Assembly: GCA_903893335.1 (NCBI GenBank)
Contig: CAITLX010000428.1
Coordinates: forward strand, 1-5,242
Direction of reading: 5' to 3'
Origin: an uncultured delta proteobacterium
GTDB taxonomy: Bacteria; Myxococcota_A; Polyangia; Polyangiales; Polyangiaceae
DNA length: 5,242 nt
Part shown: positions 1-5,142 of the stretch, piece after piece
Layout of the letters: the number at the start of each line of letters is the position of its first letter
How positions within the stretch are numbered: position 1 is the stretch's first letter
Notes under the pieces: model-generated
Database searches by the model: none
The model's input: the letters and a program-made list of their open reading frames with translations, nothing else
What the model was told of the DNA's origin: nothing
Translations under genes and position numbers: made by a program

Positions 1-1
1 C

Positions 2-316
2 GCGACCGCCGTCCCCTCGCTCGTCGGCACCAACCGGCACGTCACCGTCGGCGCGACCGATCTCGGCCCGCTCTCGTGGGACGACGCGACGCGCACGCTG
101 TCGGGCACGCTGCTCGGCGCGGTGGGCACGAGCGCGATGCCGTGGCGCTACCACCTCGCGTTCTACGTCCCGGCGGGCTTCACGTTCGACGCCGTCACCG
201 TCGACGGCGTCGCAGCCCCCGAGGCGACCACGTCGCCGGAGTTGATCGACGTGCGCTTCGCGCTGCCGCCGGCCAAGCAAGGGGCCAGCGTCGCGTTCGC
301 GGTGCGCTTTCGCTGA
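2..316 (+). CDS. 3' end of an unrecognised protein, possibly a beta-sandwich C-terminal domain (partial)
   Basis: An open frame enters from the left edge and ends at TGA 314-316, leaving 104 visible residues; the start is outside the window. GC at third positions is high, as expected for a real gene here. The visible part alternates short hydrophobic strands with turns (for example HVTVGA, TRTLSGTLLG, WRYHLAFYVPAGF, VDVRFALPP) and ends in VAFAVRFR, which looks like an all-beta, immunoglobulin-like or carbohydrate-enzyme accessory domain. The LSG...PWRYHLAFYVP pattern reminds me of C-terminal domains of some large glycoside hydrolases, but this is a weak resemblance. No catalytic motif, membrane segment or signal is visible. 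It converges with the DUF5989-like gene on the minus strand, 47 bp away. That it is coding is fairly certain; its function is unknown. Confidence 0.7.
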   Translation, partial: ATAVPSLVGTNRHVTVGATDLGPLSWDDATRTLSGTLLGAVGTSAMPWRYHLAFYVPAGFTFDAVTVDGVAAPEATTSPELIDVRFALPPAKQGASVAFAVRFR

Positions 317-363
317 CGCGGGCAAAGGCTCCGAGGTGCTTTTGATCGCCCGGCGCGCGAGGC

Positions 364-525
364 TCAGAAGAGCTGGTAGATGAACGGCGCGTGCGGCGCG
401 AGCAGCGTCGCGAGCAGCACCACCAGGCCGACGAGCGCGAGCACGACCACGAACGGTACGAAGCGCCCGAGCGGGTGACGGCGGAGCGCCTCGAGCGACG
501 CGCGGAGCTGCGATCTGCGATCCAA
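364..525 (-). CDS. DUF5989-like single-pass small membrane protein
   Basis: A 53-residue protein with a basic N-terminus (DRRSQLRASLEALRRHPLGRF), one hydrophobic helix at about residues 23-42 rich in V and L, and the ending APFIYQLF. Size, single helix and the APFIY-x-LF tail match what I recall of the DUF5989 family, whose role is unknown and which is often encoded near SxtJ-type membrane proteins, carbamoyltransferases and SGNH hydrolases. Here it lies just downstream of an SGNH-like gene on the same strand. Start: I prefer TTG 523-525, preceded by GAGG (533-536) at 7 nt. A TTG at 550-552 would add nine residues (MYKGGRGSP) but has no ribosome site and abuts a TATAAG -10-like hexamer. The stop is TGA 364-366. 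Family call is fairly good; function is unknown. Confidence 0.75.
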   Translation of the reverse strand: MDRRSQLRASLEALRRHPLGRFVPFVVVLALVGLVVLLATLLAPHAPFIYQLF

Positions 526-549
526 GGGGGAGCCTCGCCCCCCCTTATA
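524..549 (-). promoter_or_regulatory. -10-like box and ribosome-site hairpin before the DUF5989-like gene
   Basis: Reading the minus strand, TATAAG (544-549) is followed by a perfect 7-bp inverted repeat, AAGGGGG/CCCCCTT (540-546 with 524-530). Its 9-nt loop holds the GAGG ribosome site, and the downstream arm runs into the TTG start at 523-525. TATAAG is 5/6 to the sigma-70 -10, but no clear -35 is visible 17-18 bp upstream. The gene may therefore have its own promoter or be read through from the SGNH gene. The hairpin could influence translation. It has no T run and is not a good terminator. Confidence 0.35.
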
Positions 550-585
550 CAACGCCGGGCCACGCAGCGAGCGCGCGCGCCGGGC

Positions 586-1605
586 TCACCTGGGCGCCAC
601 CGAGCGCGCGGCGACGCGCTCGAGAGCGCTCGCGACCGCGGGGGCGAACATCGCGACGAAGTGGCGGTGCCCCTCGGCGGTGGGGTGCCACTCGCCGCGG
701 ATGACCCAGGGGCTCGCGATGTACGCGTCGTACGCGAGGCCGCTCGTCAGCCCCTCCCAGCGGAGCCCCTCGGGCACCGCGCGGCGCACGTCGTCGAGCG
801 CGCCGTGCAGCTGGAAGACTAGGACCTCGGTGCCCCGCTCGCGCTGGTCGGCGGCGAGCCGCTCCATGTGCCCGCGCACGACGCGCGCCATGCCGCGCCC
901 GAACAGCAGGTGCGTGAGCTCGGAGGCGCCGTTCTGCCAGCGGTTGACGAGGTTCTGCCCGAAGGGGGTCGCGAGCAGCGCGGTCAGCACGCGCGACTGC
1001 TTGATCTGCCGCACCCGCGCGTTCATGTCCGACAGGCGCGTCGCCTCGGCCTGCACGAAGACGACGACGTCGGGGCGGTACGCGCGGCCGATGCCGTCGT
1101 AGGTCTCGAGCTGCGAGACGAGGAAGTTCTCGGGCAGGCCGAGGTTCATCACCTCGACCTGGCGCCCCGGCAGCGCGACCGCGAGGGCGCGCGCGAGCTG
1201 CTCGGGCAGGGTGTCACCGTCGTCGACGCCGAGGCCGAAGACGGGCGACGAGCCGTAGACCTGCACGCGCAGCGCCCCCTCGGTGCGCGCCTCGGGCGGG
1301 AGCTCGGGGCTGCGGAAGCCGGCCGCGTTGGTCGTGTAGTGGAAGACGCGCCCCGACCCGTCCGTCCCGTGGCGCACGAGCTTCGGGAGCAGCTTGCACA
1401 CGCGCCCCTGCGAGCAGTCGTAGTCGCCGAGCGACACGTCGGCGTGGAACCCCCCGCCGCCAGGCGAGCGCCCCGCGAGCAGCACGACGCCCACCGCCCC
1501 CACGAGCAGCGCGAGCAGCCCCTGCACCACCCACGCGCGCGCCGACCAGAGGGCGCGCCCCCGCGGCGAAGGGGGCGACGGCGCGGCGGGCTCCAGTTCG
1601 GGCAT
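586..1605 (-). CDS. membrane-anchored SGNH/GDSL-like hydrolase
   Basis: A 339-residue protein. Residues 1-24 form a Pro-rich cytoplasmic tail, about 25-45 a single membrane helix (WVVQGLLALLVGAVGVVLLAG), and the rest is probably periplasmic. The SGNH fold is suggested by block I at 117-131 (YGSSPVFGLGVDDGD, like the usual GDSxxxG.GV), Asn154-Leu-Gly156 as block II, and a C-terminal block V at 304-313 (GEWHPTAEGH). SGNH enzymes hydrolyse or transfer esters, often acetyl groups on glycans. The putative nucleophile Ser120 and His307 are present, but the usual GDS Asp is Ser119 and the acid before the His is Glu305, so activity is uncertain. Cys64 and Cys70 could pair outside the cytoplasm. ATG 1603-1605 follows CGAGAG. 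The DUF5989-like gene is next downstream, and the HiPIP gene is divergent. The fold call is good; the substrate is unknown. Confidence 0.8.
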   Translation of the reverse strand: MPELEPAAPSPPSPRGRALWSARAWVVQGLLALLVGAVGVVLLAGRSPGGGGFHADVSLGDYDCSQGRVCKLLPKLVRHGTDGSGRVFHYTTNAAGFRSPELPPEARTEGALRVQVYGSSPVFGLGVDDGDTLPEQLARALAVALPGRQVEVMNLGLPENFLVSQLETYDGIGRAYRPDVVVFVQAEATRLSDMNARVRQIKQSRVLTALLATPFGQNLVNRWQNGASELTHLLFGRGMARVVRGHMERLAADQRERGTEVLVFQLHGALDDVRRAVPEGLRWEGLTSGLAYDAYIASPWVIRGEWHPTAEGHRHFVAMFAPAVASALERVAARSVAPR

Positions 1606-1616
1606 CGGCTCTCGAA

Positions 1617-1645
1617 AAGGTTGGCCGAGGCCCGGGCGGCGTCAA
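1617..1645 (-). promoter_or_regulatory. predicted sigma-70-type promoter of the SGNH-like gene
   Basis: On the minus strand, TTGACG (1640-1645) is followed by a 17-bp spacer and AACCTT (1617-1622). The -35 matches consensus at 5/6; the -10 is weak. Only 11 bases separate the -10 from the ATG at 1605, so the mRNA would have a leader of a few bases or none. This is a prediction from hexamers and position only. Confidence 0.4.
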
Positions 1646-1666
1646 CCCGGGGACGACACTGCGCCC

Positions 1667-1696
1667 TTGCCACCGGCTCGGGCGACCGGCTACGCT
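1667..1696 (+). promoter_or_regulatory. predicted sigma-70-type promoter of the HiPIP-like gene
   Basis: TTGCCA (1667-1672), an 18-bp spacer and TACGCT (1691-1696) lie about 36 bp before the ATG at 1733. The -35 matches consensus at 5/6. The -10 keeps the leading TA and final T, and resembles the TACCGT before the B12 radical SAM gene, which also has an 18-bp spacer. The expected transcript starts near 1703, with a leader of about 30 nt containing the ribosome site. Confidence 0.5.
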
Positions 1697-1717
1697 CACC
1701 GGTCGTCCAGATTCCAC

Positions 1718-1724
1718 AGAGGGG
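1718..1724 (+). promoter_or_regulatory. ribosome binding site of the HiPIP-like gene
   Basis: AGAGGGG sits 8 nt before ATG 1733. It decides the start in favour of this ATG over a TTG at 1667, which falls inside the predicted -35 box and would add 22 residues ahead of a normal export signal. Confidence 0.65.
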
Positions 1725-1732
1725 TGCTCACC

Positions 1733-2062
1733 ATGTCCGACCTGTCCCGCAAGAAGTTCCTCCAGCTCGCCTTCGGCGGCTCGGCCGCCGCGCTCGCCGC
1801 CGCGGCCTGCAAGAAGAGCCCGAGCTACTACGTCGTCGCCAACAAGGGGCTGGTCTGCACCGACGAGAGCGGGCTCGCGCCCGCCGACGTCCAGGCGCGC
1901 AAGGCGCGCGGCTACGTCGATCACGCGGCCGACCCGAAGCAGAACTGCGGCAACTGCGTCAATTTCCGCGCGGTGTCGGCGAACAACTGCGGCGCGTGCG
2001 CCGCGCTCAAGGGCCCGATCAACCCCGACGGCCACTGCTCGAGCTGGACCAAGCCGGCCTGA
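1733..2062 (+). CDS. exported high-potential iron-sulfur protein (HiPIP)-like electron carrier
   Basis: A 109-residue protein. Residues 5-25 form a Tat-like export signal: SRKKFLQ (second Arg of the twin-Arg pair replaced by Lys), then a Gly/Ala-rich stretch ending at Cys26-Lys-Lys. Cys26 may be a lipidation site, though the lipobox (AAAAC) is atypical. The C-terminal domain has the HiPIP pattern: Cys72-x2-Cys75, Cys89, then Gly100-His-Cys102-Ser-Ser-Trp105, plus a GYVDHAADPKQNC lead-in typical of the family. Canonical HiPIPs hold one 4Fe-4S cluster with C-x2-C-x~14-C-x~13-C, so Cys72, 75, 89 and 102 are the best ligand set; Cys86 is an extra residue forming CGAC. HiPIPs are small periplasmic carriers that pass single electrons between respiratory or photosynthetic complexes. 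The gene stands alone, divergent from the SGNH gene, and its last codons fall inside a tandem repeat. Confidence 0.85.
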   Translation: MSDLSRKKFLQLAFGGSAAALAAAACKKSPSYYVVANKGLVCTDESGLAPADVQARKARGYVDHAADPKQNCGNCVNFRAVSANNCGACAALKGPINPDGHCSSWTKPA

Positions 2063-2131
2063 GCGGCTGCACCCTCGGGACGAAGCCGGCCTGAGCGGCT
2101 GCACCCTCGGGACGAAGCCGGCCTGAGCGGC
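2051..2131 (+). repeat. 32-bp tandem repeat, about 2.5 copies, covering the HiPIP-like stop codon
   Basis: Two identical 32-bp units (2051-2082, 2083-2114) are followed by the first 17 bases of a third (2115-2131). Each begins AAGCCGGCCTGAGCGG, so Lys-Pro-Ala-stop of the HiPIP-like gene is repeated, although 32 is not a multiple of three. The first two copies each contain a 5-bp hairpin (AGCCG/CGGCT, 7-nt loop) around the TGA. No T run follows, so intrinsic termination is doubtful. It looks like a slippage or unequal-exchange duplication of the gene's 3' end. Confidence 0.9.
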
Positions 2132-2203
2132 GCTCGTCCCTCCTCCCGGCTCGGGCGCGCGCCGTGCGTGCCCGAACGGGGGGCGCTCGGCGCGCGAACC
2201 GAG

Positions 2204-2223
2204 TATCTTCGCCGCCCGTGGAG
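2204..2223 (+). promoter_or_regulatory. candidate -10 box and ribosome site of the SPL-like radical SAM gene
   Basis: TATCTT (2204-2209) is followed after 10 bases by GGAG (2220-2223), and after 8 more by CTG 2232. The B12 radical SAM gene has the same geometry: 10 bases between -10 and GGAG, then 8 to its TTG. No convincing -35 is seen. The match in spacing is the main argument for this assignment. Confidence 0.4.
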
Positions 2224-2231
2224 ACGACGCT

Positions 2232-3377
2232 CTGAGCCGCGAAACCGACGCCGTCGCGCGCGCCCTGTTCGGGCCGCTCCTGTCGGCCGCCCCGGCGCCC
2301 GGCCGTTACCGCGTGGTCGGCTGGGACGCCGAGCAGGGCATCACGCTCACGCTCGCGCGCGGCGACACGACCCTGCTCATCGAGCTCGAGCCGCTCGACC
2401 CGGCGCGCGACTGCTACGCGCGCACGGCGCTGTTCAACGTCTGCGTGCGGCGGCAGTTCGCCGCGGGCCACGACCTGTCGGAGCTCGACCACCACGCGAT
2501 GGATCAGCTCGTGCGGCTCGTGCGCGACCGCGAGGCCGACTTGCCCCGCTTCGACCGGCCCACGACCAACCGCCGCTCGCTCGTGCGCGAGATCGAGGTC
2601 GACCGCGTGCTCGTGCCCGAGGGGGCCGGCCACTACTACGTCGACCCCTACGTCGGCTGCATGATCGGCTGCGAGTTCTGCTACGTCGGCCCGCGCGCCG
2701 ACCTCTCGCGCCGGCTCGAGGGGCTGCCCGAGCTCGCGTGGGGCCGCTACGTCGACGTGAAGATCAACGCCGCCGAGGTGCTGCGCCGCGAGCTTCCGCA
2801 GCACCCGCCCGGGGTGCTGCGCATGAGCCCGCTGGTGACCGACCCGTACCAGCCGCTCGAGTCGCACTACCGCATCACGCGCCAGTGCCTCGAGGCGATG
2901 GTGGGCACGGGCTACGTGCCGACGATCCTCACGCGCGGCGCGCGCGTCGTCGACGACCTCGACCTGCTGACGCGCTTCCCGCGCGCCGCCGTCGGCTTCT
3001 CCATCCCGAGCGACGACGACGCGATGCGCGTGCGCTTCGAGCCCGGCGGCGACCCCATCGACGAGCGGCTCGACGCGCTCGAGCGCTGCTCGCGCGCGGG
3101 CCTCGCGACCTTCGCGGTCATCCAGCCGGTGTTGCCCATGAACGTCGAGCGGCTGGTCGACCTCGTCGCGCCCTGGGCGCGCGCGGTGCGCATCGATCGC
3201 ATGCACGACATCCCGCGGGTGCGGCACCTGTACGACGCGGCGGGCCTCGGGTGGGCCGCCGAGCCCGCGTTCTTCGACCGGACGATCGCCGAGCTGCGCG
3301 AGCGCTTCGCCGCGCGCGGCGTGCCCTACGACGAACTCGACGACATGACATCGGTGCTCGGGCTCGCGCCGGGCTGA
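2232..3377 (+). CDS. spore photoproduct lyase-like (SplB/COG1533-type) radical SAM protein
   Basis: A 381-residue protein if it begins at CTG 2232. The first conventional start is GTG 2313, giving 354 residues. CTG is preferred because GGAG lies 8 nt upstream, GTG 2313 has no ribosome site, and the 27 extra codons look coding. The radical SAM cluster motif is DPYVGC-MIG-C-EF-CY, with cluster Cys143, 147 and 150 (CxxxCxxC). Further family signs are SPLVTDPYQPLE (about 199-210), ILTRG (232-236), VGFSIPSDDD (254-263), RFEPG (268-272) and VIQPVLP (296-302). The family binds a 4Fe-4S cluster and cleaves S-adenosylmethionine to make a 5'-deoxyadenosyl radical; true SPL repairs UV thymine dimers in spore DNA. 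I see no Cys at the position where I recall SPL's hydrogen-donor Cys, so SPL activity is unlikely and the substrate is unknown. The 3' end overlaps the convergent B12 radical SAM gene. Confidence 0.85.
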   Translation: MSRETDAVARALFGPLLSAAPAPGRYRVVGWDAEQGITLTLARGDTTLLIELEPLDPARDCYARTALFNVCVRRQFAAGHDLSELDHHAMDQLVRLVRDREADLPRFDRPTTNRRSLVREIEVDRVLVPEGAGHYYVDPYVGCMIGCEFCYVGPRADLSRRLEGLPELAWGRYVDVKINAAEVLRRELPQHPPGVLRMSPLVTDPYQPLESHYRITRQCLEAMVGTGYVPTILTRGARVVDDLDLLTRFPRAAVGFSIPSDDDAMRVRFEPGGDPIDERLDALERCSRAGLATFAVIQPVLPMNVERLVDLVAPWARAVRIDRMHDIPRVRHLYDAAGLGWAAEPAFFDRTIAELRERFAARGVPYDELDDMTSVLGLAPG

Positions 3378-5017
3378 GCCCGCGCCGGCACGCCGAGCTG
3401 CACGAGCGCGCCCTCGGGCTCCGGCGCGCGCACGACGGTGGCCGCGGCGAGCGCCTCGGCCGAGACGTCGCCCGTCTCGTGCGAGCGCATGAAGAGGCGA
3501 AGCGTCTTGAACAGCAGCCGCGCGAACACCGAGCGCCGCTCGGGCACGGGGAAGCGCGGCGGCGAGATGAGGTGGTCGTAGCCGTAGAACACGAAGTAGA
3601 TGAGCGACTCGAACGGCGAGAAATCGCGCCGGAGCGACTCGATGAAGAACCTCACGAAGCGCGGCACGTACGCGAGCTTCTCGCGCCGCAGCTGGTGCCA
3701 GACGATGCGCGTGCCGAACACGACGAGCGTGAGGAAGTGGAAGCCGACGATCTGGCGCTTGGAGATGAAGCGGTGCTTCATGTTCACGCCGCGCAGGAAG
3801 TCGGCCGAGTCGCCCATGCTCTCGACGTCGACGACCGAGCCCATCTCGGCGGCGCGCTCGACGACGTCGGTGCCGGCGAGCGGCTTGAACAGGAAGAACG
3901 TCGGGTACTCGATGCCGTAGTCGTACGCGAGCTCGAGCGACTCCATGAGGTACTCGGGGCGCTCGCCCGGGCCGCCGACGAGGAAGTAGCCGATGATCGG
4001 GATGCGCGCGGCCTTGAGCCGCGCGAGCGCGTCGAGCAGCTCCGCCTGCGGGAGGTCCTTCTCGTAGACGTCGTTGCGCATCGTCTCGTTGGCCGCCTCG
4101 ATGCCGACGCGCAGCCCGACGCAGCCGCTGTCGGCGAGGCAGTCGAGGGCGATCTTGCTGACGTGGTCGGCGCGCGTGTAGGCGCTCCACGGCAGCTTGA
4201 GGTTGAGGCCGCGCCGCCGGTACTCGGTGGTGAAGGCGGCGAGCCACTCGGGGCGGATGAGGAAGTTGAGGTCGTAGAAGTAGACGATGCGCAGGCCGTA
4301 CGACTTGAAGCGCTCGTAGTGCAGCTCGATCTCGTCGACGACCTCGATGGGGTCGCGGTAGCGGTAGAAGCTCTCGCCGCGGTAGAGCCGCTGCACGTTG
4401 GTGATGGCGCAGAACGAGCACCGGTAGGGGCAGCCGCGGCTGCCCATGATGGGCAGCAGGCCGAAGGTGAAGAACGACTGCCGCAGCGTCTCGTCGTCGT
4501 AGAGCGTCCAGTCGAGGATGGGGATGCGCTCGGCGGGCAGCAGCGGGCCCTTCTCCTGCTTGTGGACGGCGTCGCCGTCCTTCCACCAGAGGCCGGGCAC
4601 CTGGTGCAGGTCGCCGCCGCGCTCGAGCGTGTCGAGCAGCTCGAGCACGGGGAGCTCCCCCTCGCCCACGATGAGCATGTCGATCGAGCCGTCGGCGATG
4701 ACCTGCTCGGGCGCGAGCGTGGCGTGGTGGCCCCCGGCCAGCACGCGCAGCCCCGGGCGGATGCGCTTGATCTCGGCGGCGACCTTGCGCGCCGACGGGA
4801 AATAGGGCGTCGAGACGTAGATGCCGATGATGTCGGGCTCGTAGCTCTCGATGCGCGCGCGCAGCCGGGCCTCCCAGTTGGCCCGGTGGAAGGCGAAGTC
4901 GAGGATGGTCGCGCCGTGGCGGCCGCTCTTGGCGACGAACGTCCCGATGGTGGCGAGCCCGACGTGGAACGCCTCGGGCTCCCCCACGATGGTGGGGTTG
5001 ATGAGGAGGAGCTTCAA
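3326..5017 (-). CDS. B12-binding-domain radical SAM protein (COG1032/BchE-like)
   Basis: A 563-residue protein starting at TTG 5015-5017 (MKLLLINPT). Residues 1 to about 135 are a cobalamin-binding-type Rossmann domain (INPTIVGEPEAF; GGHHATLAPE at 95-104; GEGELPVLELL from 118). The radical SAM core follows: GSRGCPYRCSFCAIT with cluster Cys196, 200 and 203, YFYDLNFL (246-253), GIEAANE (305-311) and FLVGGPGE (345-352). After the core, about residues 418-510 are rich in aromatic and basic residues and may be a membrane-associating or substrate region; the tail is low complexity and ends in five Ser. This class includes methylases and ring-forming enzymes acting on unactivated carbons, for example BchE and hopanoid methylases, but I cannot assign a substrate. 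Start evidence: GGAGAAG 5023-5029, and a promoter that overlaps the upstream ATG 5038 and GTG 5053 codons. It stands alone, facing the SPL-like gene. Confidence 0.88.
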   Translation of the reverse strand: MKLLLINPTIVGEPEAFHVGLATIGTFVAKSGRHGATILDFAFHRANWEARLRARIESYEPDIIGIYVSTPYFPSARKVAAEIKRIRPGLRVLAGGHHATLAPEQVIADGSIDMLIVGEGELPVLELLDTLERGGDLHQVPGLWWKDGDAVHKQEKGPLLPAERIPILDWTLYDDETLRQSFFTFGLLPIMGSRGCPYRCSFCAITNVQRLYRGESFYRYRDPIEVVDEIELHYERFKSYGLRIVYFYDLNFLIRPEWLAAFTTEYRRRGLNLKLPWSAYTRADHVSKIALDCLADSGCVGLRVGIEAANETMRNDVYEKDLPQAELLDALARLKAARIPIIGYFLVGGPGERPEYLMESLELAYDYGIEYPTFFLFKPLAGTDVVERAAEMGSVVDVESMGDSADFLRGVNMKHRFISKRQIVGFHFLTLVVFGTRIVWHQLRREKLAYVPRFVRFFIESLRRDFSPFESLIYFVFYGYDHLISPPRFPVPERRSVFARLLFKTLRLFMRSHETGDVSAEALAAATVVRAPEPEGALVQLGVPARAQPGASPSTDVMSSSSS

Positions 5018-5022
5018 CGGGA

Positions 5023-5029
5023 CTTCTCC
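5023..5029 (-). promoter_or_regulatory. ribosome binding site that fixes the TTG start of the B12 radical SAM gene
   Basis: GGAGAAG on the minus strand, with 8 nt between GGAG and TTG 5017. It would lie inside the protein if ATG 5038 or GTG 5053 were used, and those lack a comparable site. The resulting N-terminus, MKLLLINPT, is the usual beginning for B12-binding radical SAM proteins. Confidence 0.7.
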
Positions 5030-5039
5030 ACGACCCATG

Positions 5040-5069
5040 ACGGTACCACCCACGATTTTCGAGGGTCAA
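5040..5069 (-). promoter_or_regulatory. predicted sigma-70-type promoter of the B12 radical SAM gene
   Basis: On the minus strand, TTGACC (5064-5069) is followed by an 18-bp spacer and TACCGT (5040-5045). The -35 is 5/6 to consensus. Transcription should begin near 5033, leaving a leader of about 16 nt that holds GGAGAAG and leads straight to TTG 5017. This is the clearest promoter in the window and rules out the two upstream start codons if correct. Confidence 0.6.
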
Positions 5070-5090
5070 GCGGCCGGCGGGCCCACCGGC

Positions 5091-5142
5091 GCCGGGCTTC
5101 GCGCCCGGCAGGTCGCGGCTTGCGCGCGACGGCGAAGCCGCG
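5091..5142. other. pair of GC-rich palindromes in the divergent spacer
   Basis: Hairpin A is GCCGGGC/GCCCGGC (5091-5097 with 5103-5109, loop TTCGC), a perfect 7-bp stem. Hairpin B is CGCGGCTT/AAGCCGCG (5114-5121 with 5135-5142, 13-nt loop), a perfect 8-bp stem. An alternative 8-bp pairing, GGCTTCGC (5095-5102) with GCGAAGCC (5132-5139), would exclude both. Neither is followed by a T run on either strand. They lie between the two predicted divergent promoters, so they may act as DNA sites or be a small interspersed palindrome rather than RNA structures. Confidence 0.5.

Noticed and set aside
317..363. Terminator between the convergent genes ending at 316 and 364
   Set aside because: Only a short TTTT run and scattered GC-rich repeats are seen; no stem of useful length precedes it on either strand.
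526..552. Nine-residue N-terminal extension of the DUF5989-like protein from TTG 552
   Set aside because: There is no ribosome site before it. The codons overlap a -10-like box and hairpin, and the shorter form fits the family size.
1667..1732. Upstream TTG start for the HiPIP-like gene
   Set aside because: The TTG is part of the predicted -35 box, and ATG 1733 has AGAGGGG at 8 nt and begins a normal export signal.
868..2094. Plus-strand open frame of 408 codons
   Set aside because: It is antisense to the SGNH-like gene and then runs through the HiPIP-like gene in the wrong frame. The Arg/Ala/Gly/Glu-rich translation lacks motifs.
1214..2104. Minus-strand open frame of 296 codons
   Set aside because: It spans the HiPIP gene, the divergent promoter region and part of the SGNH gene out of frame, with low-complexity Arg/Ala/Gly-rich composition.
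2051..2131. CRISPR array
   Set aside because: The 32-bp units are directly abutting with no spacers, overlap a coding end, and no cas gene is present.
2019..5069. A single minus-strand open frame of about 1016 codons
   Set aside because: It runs across both radical SAM genes in another frame. Its translation is dominated by Arg, Ala, Pro and His and has no recognisable domain. Long antisense open frames are common at this GC content.
5091..5142. Intrinsic terminators
   Set aside because: The stems are strong but no T run follows on either strand, and no gene ends nearby; both neighbours are transcribed away from the region.
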